Source: CAVQMB01 sp963713445 (GTDB taxonomy: Bacteria > Pseudomonadota > Gammaproteobacteria > Competibacterales > Competibacteraceae). From it: 64,000 nucleotides of DNA. The stretch is from contig CAVQMB010000004.1 in NCBI GenBank assembly GCA_963713445.1, forward strand, positions 186,001 through 250,000, given 5' to 3'. Numbering within the stretch: position 1 is the stretch's first letter; each line of letters begins with the position of its first letter. Below, piece by piece: positions 37,043 through 45,428 of the stretch. The notes below the pieces were generated by a model. That model saw nothing but the letters and a program-made list of their open reading frames with translations. It made no database searches and was not told where the DNA came from. The position numbers and the translations under genes were made by a program.

Positions 37043-39399
37043 GAACCGGCCGCTGCAACCTGCAGCCGCGCTGGACGGAAAAAGAAGGGCGCACCGACAT
37101 CGCCAGCGAATTGAATGGGTCCATAGCGCGGGTCCTGATCGACCCCGACTCGTGCCGCCGCCCTTTTGACCTTCACGGCCACAGCTTCGTACAGCAAAGG
37201 ACTTTCCAGAATACGGCGGTTGTTGGCCAGCACCTGCAGTAGCTGACCGGCAAACACTGAATGGCCACCTCCGCCACTGTCCAAGACCGGTTGCAGTCCG
37301 CCGGAGGTCAGCACCGTACGCGACGGCAGCTTTACCATAACCTTCAGCCAGCGCAGCTGCTGCTGAGGCGCGGTACCCGCCTCTACCGAGCTGGTCAGCG
37401 CGCGGGTCATGGTGCCGGAATAGCAGGAGTCGGCAATCACCATGATATGGCGGGCATCCATCACGTTGAGAATATCGGTGATCTCGTTGTTGGGAATCCA
37501 GTTGGTTGTGTTGTCGGGCGCCGCATCCACCGGCAGCCAGTTGCCGCGTTGGTTGGCCTTGTCGAGGATGCCATGGCCGGCGTAGTACAGCAGGAAATTA
37601 TCCCCTTTGCCGAGCCTGGCGCGGTAGTTATTGAGAGCGGTGAGGATCTGGCCGCGGGTGGCATTGAGCAGCACCTGGACCTTGAATCCGTAATGCGACC
37701 GCAACATGTTGGCCACGGCCCGGGCATCAGCGACCGCCGTGCGCAGATTTTTAAAATGCGGGTAGTCGTCGTTGCCGATCACCAACGCATAGTAGTCCCC
37801 GAAGTCGACATCCGGTAGCGGCGGGGGAGCCGGCTCCGCAGAGGCCTGTTTGGATGGCGGGTTGGTATCAACCGTCGCAGAACGGGTCCGCAACTGAGCT
37901 CGAACGGCGGCCGCTTCCTTTTTAAGTGCCTCGATGCGTCCCTGAGTCTGGGCCAGCTTTAGATTGCTGCGCCCGAGTTGCTGTTCCATCGCCGCGACCT
38001 GCTGTTCACGTTCTTGCAGCAAGTGATTCTGCTGTTCCAGTCGCTGATTGAGTCTGCTGATGGTTGCCTCATCGCGGGCTCCCAGTGCGGCCCGTTGCTG
38101 TTCCAACTGTTGCCGGGTGTGTTCCAGCTCACCGCGCGCTGCCGCCAGATCGGCCTGCTGCCGGATCAGATCGGCTTGCTGCTTTTGCCGTACCGACAAT
38201 GCCTGCTCAAGTTGCGCGATGCGCTCGCTGCCGGCGGTCAACTGGCGACGCAACTGCGCCACCTGCCGGGTTTTCTGGGTGGCAAGCTGCTCATTCTGCT
38301 GCGTGAGCGCTTGCCGCGTCGCATTGAGCGATTGCCGCAAGTGCACCACTTGAGCATCCTGCTGTGCCTGCAACCGCGTATTCTCGGCGGTCAGCGCCGC
38401 TTTCTCCTGTTCACTGGCGGCAAGCTGCTGCTCCACCTTTTGCAGTTGCGTCTGCAGTCCAGCCGAGCCCTTGCTCTGAGCGCCCAGCCGCGCTTTGAGC
38501 AGATCCGCTTCCTGCTGGACACGACTCTGTTCGGCGACCTCACGAGCCAGGCGCTGCTGCAATTCCTGGACGGCCTGCTGATCTTTCGAATCGACCTTCC
38601 GCTGCGCTGATCGGCTGTTCTCGACCAGCCGCAGTCGTACCTCGTGGAGGCGGCTCTCGGTTGCCTGGCGGCGGCGGGCCTGCTGTTGGCGTTGCTGTTG
38701 GAGCGTCTGCAACCGGGAACGCAGTTGTCCCACGGTTCGTTCAGCGCGGGCAGCCCGTTGCCGCGAACGGACGACCTGCGATCTCAACGAACTGATCGAT
38801 GTGGTGAAGGCCAGTTGGTCGCCGCTCAGGCCGGCCGCCTTACGGTAATAGTTCAGGGCCTTTAGCTTGTCCCTGGGTACGCCCCAACCCTTCTCATAGA
38901 GATGACCAAGGTTGGCTTCAGCCCGTGCAAACCCTTGCGCGGCGGCCTTCCGGTACCACTTCGCCGCTTTGGCGTAATCCGGCTCGCCACCCAGACCCTG
39001 TTCATAAATCTCCCCGACATAGTTCTGGGCCTTGGCATCGCCGGCCTCGGCAGAGGCCAGCCAGACCCTGAGCGCGGTATGGATGTTGGCCCGATCATAA
39101 GCCACATATTCCCCACCGCGGATCTGACACATGGCCGCCGTGGTCTTGATCGGCCTGCGAGCGGTGAGATAAGTCGCCGAAGTACCCAACTGGCGGACCT
39201 GCCCCGGGAGCAGACAGTTGACGATCAGTAGCTTGTCCGGGTCACCGCCCGCCGCCGCCATCTCGGCACGGTAGGATGAATCAGCGGCACCGCCGCTGGT
39301 AACGCAGGCACCCAGAAATAGTGTTAATGCCAGGCTGGCTGATAGCGCCAGCAATCTATGCACCGACGTCGTCGAATCCGCGGACGGCATGTCCGGCAC
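37039..39399 (-). CDS. Sel1-repeat / coiled-coil / caspase-fold (peptidase C14) lipoprotein
   Basis: This 786-residue protein has four parts. A signal peptide ends at the lipobox LGAC (Cys32), predicting membrane anchoring. Two Sel1-like repeats lie at about 115-190 (AKAQNYVGEIYEQGLGGEPDY and ARAEANLGHLYEKGWGVPRD). A Gln-, Arg- and Glu-rich coiled coil spans about 200-510. A C-terminal caspase domain begins at YYALVIGNDDY near 535, with catalytic His in LLYYAGHG near 607 and Cys in IADSCYSG near 658. Both catalytic residues are present, so it should be an active metacaspase-like protease. It is divergent from a lipoprotein hydrolase with a 61-bp gap. No known defence partner is adjacent; its target is unknown. 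Confidence 0.9.
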   Translation of the reverse strand: MPDMPSADSTTSVHRLLALSASLALTLFLGACVTSGGAADSSYRAEMAAAGGDPDKLLIVNCLLPGQVRQLGTSATYLTARRPIKTTAAMCQIRGGEYVAYDRANIHTALRVWLASAEAGDAKAQNYVGEIYEQGLGGEPDYAKAAKWYRKAAAQGFARAEANLGHLYEKGWGVPRDKLKALNYYRKAAGLSGDQLAFTTSISSLRSQVVRSRQRAARAERTVGQLRSRLQTLQQQRQQQARRRQATESRLHEVRLRLVENSRSAQRKVDSKDQQAVQELQQRLAREVAEQSRVQQEADLLKARLGAQSKGSAGLQTQLQKVEQQLAASEQEKAALTAENTRLQAQQDAQVVHLRQSLNATRQALTQQNEQLATQKTRQVAQLRRQLTAGSERIAQLEQALSVRQKQQADLIRQQADLAAARGELEHTRQQLEQQRAALGARDEATISRLNQRLEQQNHLLQEREQQVAAMEQQLGRSNLKLAQTQGRIEALKKEAAAVRAQLRTRSATVDTNPPSKQASAEPAPPPLPDVDFGDYYALVIGNDDYPHFKNLRTAVADARAVANMLRSHYGFKVQVLLNATRGQILTALNNYRARLGKGDNFLLYYAGHGILDKANQRGNWLPVDAAPDNTTNWIPNNEITDILNVMDARHIMVIADSCYSGTMTRALTSSVEAGTAPQQQLRWLKVMVKLPSRTVLTSGGLQPVLDSGGGGHSVFAGQLLQVLANNRRILESPLLYEAVAVKVKRAAARVGVDQDPRYGPIQFAGDVGAPFFFRPARLQVAAAGS

Positions 39400-39460
39400 C
39401 TCGCCTGTGACAATGGTCTAATCCTAAGACTTAAGATAGCACTACTCGGGCAAACTGCCA

Positions 39461-40354
39461 TTGTTTAACATCGTGCACGAACAAACGTTGCGAAGCGCCA
39501 GCGCCGGTGCATGGGCCATCCGCTGGTTCACATTGTTGCCCATGGGATTGCTGGTTGCAGCCTGCACCACACCCACCCAGCGGATACAGTGGCTTGCACG
39601 GCAGGCAAATCTGCACCAACTGCAGCTGACAGGGAACGCGTTTCATCTGACCGCTTATCGCAATGCGGCCACTGGTGCCATATTACACGTCTACCTGTCC
39701 GGCGATGGCACGCCGTGGCGCAACCGCTATGCGGTATCCACTGACCCGACCCCTCGCCATCCCCTGACGCTGCGGCTCATGATGCGCGATCCGGCGCCGG
39801 CGATTTACCTGGCGCGGCCATGCTATCAAGGTCATACGCACGACCACGGTTGCAACCCTCTGCTATGGACCCGTGACCGCTACGGCGTGGCAGTCGTCAC
39901 GGCCATGGCAGCGGGCTTGCGCAGCTACCTACAGCACCGCCGCTACCACGCCCTGGTTCTCATTGGTTACAGCGGCGGCGGCACTCTGGCCCTGCTACTG
40001 GCTCCGCGATTGCCGGCCACCCGCATGGTGGTAACTATCGCCGGCAACCTGGACACTGCTGCCTGGACCAGCCGACATGATTACAGCCCGCTCACGGGCT
40101 CTCTCAACCCGGCGGACCAGCCACCGCTGCCCAGTACGATCCGGCAACTGCACTTTGCGGGAGACCGCGACCGGATCGTCCCACTCTCCCTGATTCGCGC
40201 CGCACTGGCCCGGCAACCATGCGCCGAGCTATACGTTATCCCCGGCTACAATCATCAGTGCTGTTGGCTCACCGCCTGGCCGGAGCTGCTTCCCCGGATA
40301 CGCCGTACGCTGGCCGCACCGGCATGCCATAACCGCCATTTATTGACCCCTTGA
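39461..40354 (+). CDS. Predicted lipoprotein alpha/beta hydrolase
   Basis: A 297-residue protein with a signal peptide and lipobox LLVAAC (Cys35), then an alpha/beta-hydrolase domain. The nucleophile elbow is VLIGYSGGGTLALLLA, the acid is probably in FAGDRDRIVPLSLI, and the catalytic His is in PGYNHQCCW. A Cys-rich region (ARPCYQGHTHDHGC) precedes the core. It begins 61 bp from the divergent caspase-fold lipoprotein gene and ends 7 bp from the convergent ClC gene. Substrate unknown. Confidence 0.78.
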   Translation: MFNIVHEQTLRSASAGAWAIRWFTLLPMGLLVAACTTPTQRIQWLARQANLHQLQLTGNAFHLTAYRNAATGAILHVYLSGDGTPWRNRYAVSTDPTPRHPLTLRLMMRDPAPAIYLARPCYQGHTHDHGCNPLLWTRDRYGVAVVTAMAAGLRSYLQHRRYHALVLIGYSGGGTLALLLAPRLPATRMVVTIAGNLDTAAWTSRHDYSPLTGSLNPADQPPLPSTIRQLHFAGDRDRIVPLSLIRAALARQPCAELYVIPGYNHQCCWLTAWPELLPRIRRTLAAPACHNRHLLTP

Positions 40355-40361
40355 TGCCGGC

Positions 40362-42194
40362 TCAGTCGGCCCCGGAGACCGTGCTGCCCGCCAGCGGGCG
40401 GCTGGGCCGGCTGCGAAAGGCCAGACTGTCGGCGACCGAATCGGCAATCTGCTCACGGGTAATCACCCCGACAGGACTGTCGGCACGCGGCAGTCTGCGT
40501 TCGCTGTGCACCACCAGGGCGGTACCGACACCACGTCGGGACATCCGGCTGATGACATCGAACATCACATCACGCTCCCGCGCCAGCACATAGTCGGTAT
40601 GGGCCAGCTGACCAAGTGTTAACGGCGTACCCGGTGTCACGCTTTGCCGAACCCGCAGGGCATTGTCGAGATCCACCAGGCCACTGATGCGATTGCCATC
40701 GGTAACCACGACATTCTGGATCGCACTGTTAATTTTGTGCTGTTCGAGAAATTCATCAAAGCTCGCTGATGCAGGCAGAACCTCAATATCGCGTATCATG
40801 ACTTCTTCAGCAGTCCGTACCAAGAACATGTGCGCATGCAGTGACTGGGGTATGGTGCGGCCGCGTCGGGTCAGTTTCATGGTGTAAATGTTGTCGGCCA
40901 ACAACAACCGTCGGATACCCAGGCTGATGGCCACGGAGATGATCATCGGCATCACGATGTCGTAATCGCGCGTCATTTCGAAGATCATCACAATCCCAGT
41001 CATGGCCGCGCCGGTCGCGCCACCGACCATGCCCGCCATGCCGACCATGGCAAAGGCGGGTGCATTGACTCCCGGTATCGGGGGCAGCAGCGCCTGGAGG
41101 ATCCCGCCCAATACCCCCCCGAGGGTAGCGCCGAGGAACAGGGCCGGCGAAAAAATCCCGCCCGAGGCACCGGAACCCAGCGTCAACGCCGTAACCAGCA
41201 TTTTAGCGACGAATAGCAGCGCCAATAGCCAGATAAGGGTCAGCTTGCCATCAAGAATGACCTGAATGGTGGAATAACCAACCCCCTCAACATAATAATG
41301 GCCAAAATGGCTCATCATCAGATAGATGACGATGCCCAATGTGAGCATGCCACTGGCGTGACGCACATAAGGATTCCTGAACCGCTGAGTGAAAAAATCC
41401 TCGGCCCAGTAAATCGAACGGATGTACAGGGTCGCCGCCAGGCCAACCACGAACCCAAGCAAGGCGTACGCGAACAATGGCGTAAATGCGACCTCGGTGT
41501 GCAAGGCCGGCAGCGCACTTGGCAGCTGGAACGCCGGCTGAAAACCGAAGTATGTGCGCCCTATCAGAGTCGCCATACCGGTCGAGATAGCCACTGGCAT
41601 GAAGGTGCGCACGCTGACTTCAGGCATTATCAACTCGATGGCAAACAATACACCGCCCAGCGGGGTATTGAATGTTGCGGCGATACCGCCGCCCGCCCCC
41701 GCCGCGACCAGGGTGATACGCTGCCAGGCGGCCAGTCGCAGCCACCCGCCCACCGATGAGGCCACTGCCGAACCAATCTGCACGATCGGCCCCTCGCGAC
41801 CGACTGAACCACCAGTGCCTATCGACAACGCTGAAGCCAGCGACTTGATCACCACCACCACTGGCCTGATGGCACCACCTTTGTAATACACCGCGTCCAT
41901 CACTTCGGGGACACCGTGACCCCGCGCCTCAGGGGCGAATTTTTCCACCAGCCATGTTACCCCGAGCGCACCGATTACCGGCACCAGGATGATTAACACC
42001 CCCCACGGACCGGGCGGTGTGAAGGCATTAGCGTCGTAGTGAAGAACGGCCTTGCCGGTAAACGAAAGGTTGTGGATCAACCCGATCAGGGCACGGAAAC
42101 CGATCGCACCATAACCGGTCGCAATGCCGACAAAGAAGGCCAGTACCGAGAGAACGAGCAGATTGAGCGTGCGCGGTTCTTGTTCGTCAACCAT
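40362..42194 (-). CDS. ClC-family chloride channel/transporter with C-terminal CBS domains
   Basis: This 610-residue membrane protein has the ClC selectivity motifs GTGGSVGREGPIVQIGSA and LGSGASGGIFSPALFLGA, about 10-12 membrane helices, and the AGAGGGIAATFNTPLGGVLFAIE segment. The C-terminal 170 residues form a pair of CBS-like units (VMIRDIEVLPASASFDEFL and VLARERDVMFDVISRMSRRGVGTALVV). The gating glutamate of exchanger-type ClCs is present in GREGP. I start at ATG 42194, eight residues before the first helix; the frame remains open to a GTG at 42281. Confidence 0.9.
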   Translation of the reverse strand: MVDEQEPRTLNLLVLSVLAFFVGIATGYGAIGFRALIGLIHNLSFTGKAVLHYDANAFTPPGPWGVLIILVPVIGALGVTWLVEKFAPEARGHGVPEVMDAVYYKGGAIRPVVVVIKSLASALSIGTGGSVGREGPIVQIGSAVASSVGGWLRLAAWQRITLVAAGAGGGIAATFNTPLGGVLFAIELIMPEVSVRTFMPVAISTGMATLIGRTYFGFQPAFQLPSALPALHTEVAFTPLFAYALLGFVVGLAATLYIRSIYWAEDFFTQRFRNPYVRHASGMLTLGIVIYLMMSHFGHYYVEGVGYSTIQVILDGKLTLIWLLALLFVAKMLVTALTLGSGASGGIFSPALFLGATLGGVLGGILQALLPPIPGVNAPAFAMVGMAGMVGGATGAAMTGIVMIFEMTRDYDIVMPMIISVAISLGIRRLLLADNIYTMKLTRRGRTIPQSLHAHMFLVRTAEEVMIRDIEVLPASASFDEFLEQHKINSAIQNVVVTDGNRISGLVDLDNALRVRQSVTPGTPLTLGQLAHTDYVLARERDVMFDVISRMSRRGVGTALVVHSERRLPRADSPVGVITREQIADSVADSLAFRSRPSRPLAGSTVSGAD

Positions 42195-42453
42195 TGACTG
42201 TCCAAGGCCGGGAAAGGGTTCCACGAGGCGAAGAGGACCGCGAATCCCAGGCCATGGTAACTCAGCAACCTCCCCTGTCACGCATTACTTGCGGGTTGAG
42301 CAAGTTTAACATAGCGGACTACAGCGTTAACCCGGCCACAGGTGTCACTATCGCCACGGCCATACTATACCCATATCCCGGCCAGGCGCTGCATCGCCAT
42401 TGCTGCGGGCGACGTATATCACACTATCGTCGACTGCGTACGGTAGCCACCCA

Positions 42454-43194
42454 ATGGAATTTACACGTCTGCTGGCATGGATTGCGTTGCTGGTGCCCGT
42501 GGTGGCAACGGCGCATAAACCTGTTTCACTGAGCAGCCCGGTAAACCGGGCCACTGTCCTGGAACTGTACACCTCCGAAGGCTGTAGCAGCTGCCCGCCA
42601 GCCGAACACTGGCTGAGCCAGCTGCGCGACGATCCCCGACTGTGGCAACAGCTCGTGCCGGTCGCTCTGCACGTCGACTACTGGGATCGCTTGGGCTGGC
42701 GGGATCGATTCGCGCAACCCGTGTTCAGTAAGCGGCAGCGCCGCTATGCAGCAGGGTATGGATTGAGCGGAGTCTATACCCCGGCTTTTGTAGTCAATGG
42801 TCGCGAATGGACCGGCTGGTTTCAGCAGCAGCCCCTGCCAGTCGTTCGACAGCGCCGCATCGGTCGTCTTGGTCTGAGAGTTACCGGCGATCAGGTAGCA
42901 ATCGACTTCCACCCCGAAGTCACGATGCCGGCGGATCTGCAGATCCGGATCGCACTACTGGGCTTCGACATCGACAGCAGAATCGGCGCCGGAGAAAACG
43001 CTGGCCACACACTGCGACACGATTTTGTGGTAATCGGCTACGGCAGCGCCGCCTTATCACACCAGGGTGCGCGTTATCGGGCCCGTATGACGTTACCATC
43101 GACGGTCGGCGCGGCTACACCTCGCGCCATCGTCGCCTGGGTTAGTGCCGGCGACGACCCGACGCCCCTGCAAGCTTTAGGCGGCTGGCTGTAG
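42454..43194 (+). CDS. DUF1223 secreted thioredoxin-like protein
   Basis: A 246-residue protein starting at ATG 42454 with a signal peptide ending near VVATAHK. The DUF1223 core is VLELYTSEGCSSCPPAEHWLSQL with the CSSC pair, followed by ALHVDYWDRLGWRDRFAQPVFSKRQ and YTPAFVVNGREWTGW. The family has a thioredoxin-like fold, and the CXXC suggests redox activity in the periplasm; no substrate is known. Its stop abuts that of the convergent protease. Confidence 0.9.
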   Translation: MEFTRLLAWIALLVPVVATAHKPVSLSSPVNRATVLELYTSEGCSSCPPAEHWLSQLRDDPRLWQQLVPVALHVDYWDRLGWRDRFAQPVFSKRQRRYAAGYGLSGVYTPAFVVNGREWTGWFQQQPLPVVRQRRIGRLGLRVTGDQVAIDFHPEVTMPADLQIRIALLGFDIDSRIGAGENAGHTLRHDFVVIGYGSAALSHQGARYRARMTLPSTVGAATPRAIVAWVSAGDDPTPLQALGGWL

Positions 43195-45324
43195 TCACGG
43201 ACTGATCTCGGTGACGCTCACCAGTCCACGGCCACCGTGGCCACTCTTGTCACGCAGTATGGCGAGGTATTGTCCCGGCGGCAATGTAATTGCCAATGCC
43301 GAATCCCGAGCGCTGCCCGGCGGTCGCAGTTTACTGGCCACCTCGGCACCGGTCGGGCTATTCTGCCAGTCATCGTTGGTGGCCAACAGTTTCCCGTCAG
43401 GGAAACTCTCTACCTGGATCTCCGGATTGGCAAGTCCACCCGTATCCTCACCCATCACCGCAAAACGCCTTGAGCCACCCGTTACAATAAATCCAGCGAC
43501 CATGCCCCGACCGGTATCCACATACCCGTTGGTGGAGATATTCAGCAACCGGCCGCCGGGTTGCCCGGAGATTTCGGTGACGCTAACCAACCCGCGACCA
43601 CCGTGACCGGTTTTGTCCCGCAGAATGGCCAGGTACTGACCCGGTGGCAAAGTGAGTGCCAGAGCGGCGTCTTTCGGGCTACCCGGCGGTCGCAGCTGAG
43701 TGGCCACCTCCTCGCCTGTGGTACTGTCCTGCCAGTTATCGTTGCTGGCCAACGGTGTCAGATCAGGGAAACTGACCACTTCAATCTCAGGATCCGCCAG
43801 CCCGCCGGTGTTTTCACCCATAATGGCGAACCGCTTCGGGCCACCGGTAACGATGAATCCGGCAATCAACCCTTGATTTGGGTCGACATAGGCATTGGTA
43901 GAGATATTGAGCAATCGTGGCGTGCTATCGGTGTCTTTTGCGGACGCCGCCACATAGGATTTGATATGAGGGAATGTAAGATCAAAGCGGCCGTAGTAAT
44001 CGGGACTGTTGGGCGTCTGGCAGGAAGAGCCGCCCCCCAGTAGCTGCCCTACCAGTCGTGGCTGTCCACCTAGGTTGAGCCACAGACCGGACCCGCTGCT
44101 GCCTGGTTCGGTAACACCTCGGGTCCAGCGGACTTGAATGAAGTTTGCCCCGCTGCCATAACCAATTACTGGCACGAGGCCGGTGACGTCGCCGTAGCTG
44201 ATTTTTTTTAGATCACCATGAGGATGATGGATACCGAAAATCGACTCGCCTGTCGCAACTGTTTGGGCGCTCCAGCCTGACATACCGACACCGGCAGGCG
44301 GCGGCTCATTAAGCCGCACCAGGGAATAGTCGGTGTCCTGCCCTGTACTCAACAAAGTGGCGCCGCCGCCCGTGGTAACATCCTTCGTTGGGGCTGGCGC
44401 ACCGCAGTAAGCACGCTCAAAAAACCAGTAGAATTCCATGCTGGCTGCTTCGCTCGGCGATGCAATGCAGTGGTGGGCGGTAAGAAAGTAAGGCACCTGG
44501 CTATACGGGTCAGTGTCATTCAACAGAGTGCCGGTGCATAAATAAGTGCCCCCATCAGCCTTGGTAAACACATATTCAGCAACGCTGTCGATAATCGATT
44601 GAGGAACAGCTGCGCTATCACACGCAACGTCAATTTCGCACGCCCCGGAAGTTCCGATGGCCGACAGTAGCTTTCGGAAATCAATTTCTTTGGGCGCGAC
44701 CGAAAGCCGTGAGAGCCGGGGAAAATGCAATCGAACAGCGCTAACGTCGGCACTTGCGGGAAGATCGATCTCCAGACCAAGCGTATCGCCCGCAATGGTT
44801 GGTGACCAGAAGGGCCGAGCTCTGGCAGCACTGTCGCCTGGCAACACGCCCGCCGACTGATCGGGTGTGCCAGGCGCGAAAAAACGCAGTTGCGCCGCTG
44901 GCGGCAATGCATCCAACACGATCTGCAGACGCACTGCCGCGGCACCTGACGAGGTCACTTCGATTGTTGCGGCCTGCTCACCATCGGCGAGTTGACTCCA
45001 AACCAAACTGTCACCTGGAATTGCCTTCCGATAAGGTTCTGGCAATGGCTGGCCTGCACCTATCGCAAGCGGCTGACCCGCTTTGTCGGCTGGCGGCAAT
45101 GCGGCGTCCTTAGGAACCGCCAGATGGATTTGCAGAGCCCCCGGATCCGGTTGCGACAATCGCGGGCCAGTCGCCAGCATTGATTTGGCAGCCGCAATCC
45201 CCTGGTATATGGCATTGTCAGCCTGTGGCACGGGTTGCGCTGTCGCCAATATTGGCCAGATAACGGTCAATACAAGCAGCCAGTAAAAACGCTGTCGCAA
45301 GCGATACGCGAAACGTCTAAACAT
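43195..45324 (-). CDS. Secreted trypsin-like serine protease with two C-terminal repeats
   Basis: A 709-residue exported protein with a signal peptide ending near ILATAQ. After a roughly 200-residue propeptide-like region comes a chymotrypsin-fold domain related to lysyl-endopeptidases: His285 in FLTAHHC, Asp332 in QDTDYSLVRL and Ser410 in PGSSGSGLW, with several cysteines for disulfides. The C-terminal 240 residues are two copies of a 116-residue module starting LLNISTN and ending VSVTEIS, of a kind seen in surface and extracellular proteins. An IS1380-family element sits 15 bp before the start codon, cutting the gene from its native upstream DNA. Whether it is still expressed is unknown. 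Confidence 0.88.
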   Translation of the reverse strand: MFRRFAYRLRQRFYWLLVLTVIWPILATAQPVPQADNAIYQGIAAAKSMLATGPRLSQPDPGALQIHLAVPKDAALPPADKAGQPLAIGAGQPLPEPYRKAIPGDSLVWSQLADGEQAATIEVTSSGAAAVRLQIVLDALPPAAQLRFFAPGTPDQSAGVLPGDSAARARPFWSPTIAGDTLGLEIDLPASADVSAVRLHFPRLSRLSVAPKEIDFRKLLSAIGTSGACEIDVACDSAAVPQSIIDSVAEYVFTKADGGTYLCTGTLLNDTDPYSQVPYFLTAHHCIASPSEAASMEFYWFFERAYCGAPAPTKDVTTGGGATLLSTGQDTDYSLVRLNEPPPAGVGMSGWSAQTVATGESIFGIHHPHGDLKKISYGDVTGLVPVIGYGSGANFIQVRWTRGVTEPGSSGSGLWLNLGGQPRLVGQLLGGGSSCQTPNSPDYYGRFDLTFPHIKSYVAASAKDTDSTPRLLNISTNAYVDPNQGLIAGFIVTGGPKRFAIMGENTGGLADPEIEVVSFPDLTPLASNDNWQDSTTGEEVATQLRPPGSPKDAALALTLPPGQYLAILRDKTGHGGRGLVSVTEISGQPGGRLLNISTNGYVDTGRGMVAGFIVTGGSRRFAVMGEDTGGLANPEIQVESFPDGKLLATNDDWQNSPTGAEVASKLRPPGSARDSALAITLPPGQYLAILRDKSGHGGRGLVSVTEISP
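43198..43548 (-). repeat. C-terminal module, copy 2
   Basis: Residues about 593-709 of the protease. It is paired with copy 1 at a 366-bp period, with shared stretches including AGFIVTGG, TLPPGQYLAILRDK and GHGGRGLVSVTEIS. Confidence 0.85.
43564..43914 (-). repeat. C-terminal module, copy 1
   Basis: Residues about 471-587 of the protease. It aligns without gaps to copy 2; the linker GQPGGR separates them. Near-identical protein blocks point to internal tandem duplication. Confidence 0.85.
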
Positions 45325-45334
45325 CAGTTAACTC

Positions 45335-45339
45335 ACTCT
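45335..45339. repeat. Target-site duplication, left copy (ACTCT)
   Basis: ACTCT directly abuts the left inverted repeat of the IS and is repeated at 47037-47041. Confidence 0.85.
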
Positions 45340-45351
45340 CCTGAATCCGTG
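45340..45351 (+). repeat. IS terminal inverted repeat, left
   Basis: CCTGAATCCGTG, identical to the complement of 47025-47036. Confidence 0.9.
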
Positions 45352-45386
45352 CCAAAACGGCGAATAATCTGTGTAAGATATTGAAT

Positions 45387-45400
45387 ATATTCTAGAATAT
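45387..45400. promoter_or_regulatory. A+T-rich palindrome in the IS upstream of the transposase
   Basis: ATATTCTAGAATAT is a perfect 14-bp palindrome in the A+T-rich leader of the transposase gene. It could be part of the transposase promoter or operator; its role is inferred only from position. Confidence 0.35.
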
Positions 45401-45428
45401 AGACATTCTCGGCTTCACCCATTCCGTC

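Noticed and set aside
38048..38610. Plus-strand Cys/Leu-rich frames opposite the coiled coil
   Set aside because: They mirror the Gln-rich heptad coding of the caspase lipoprotein and are low-complexity antisense readings.
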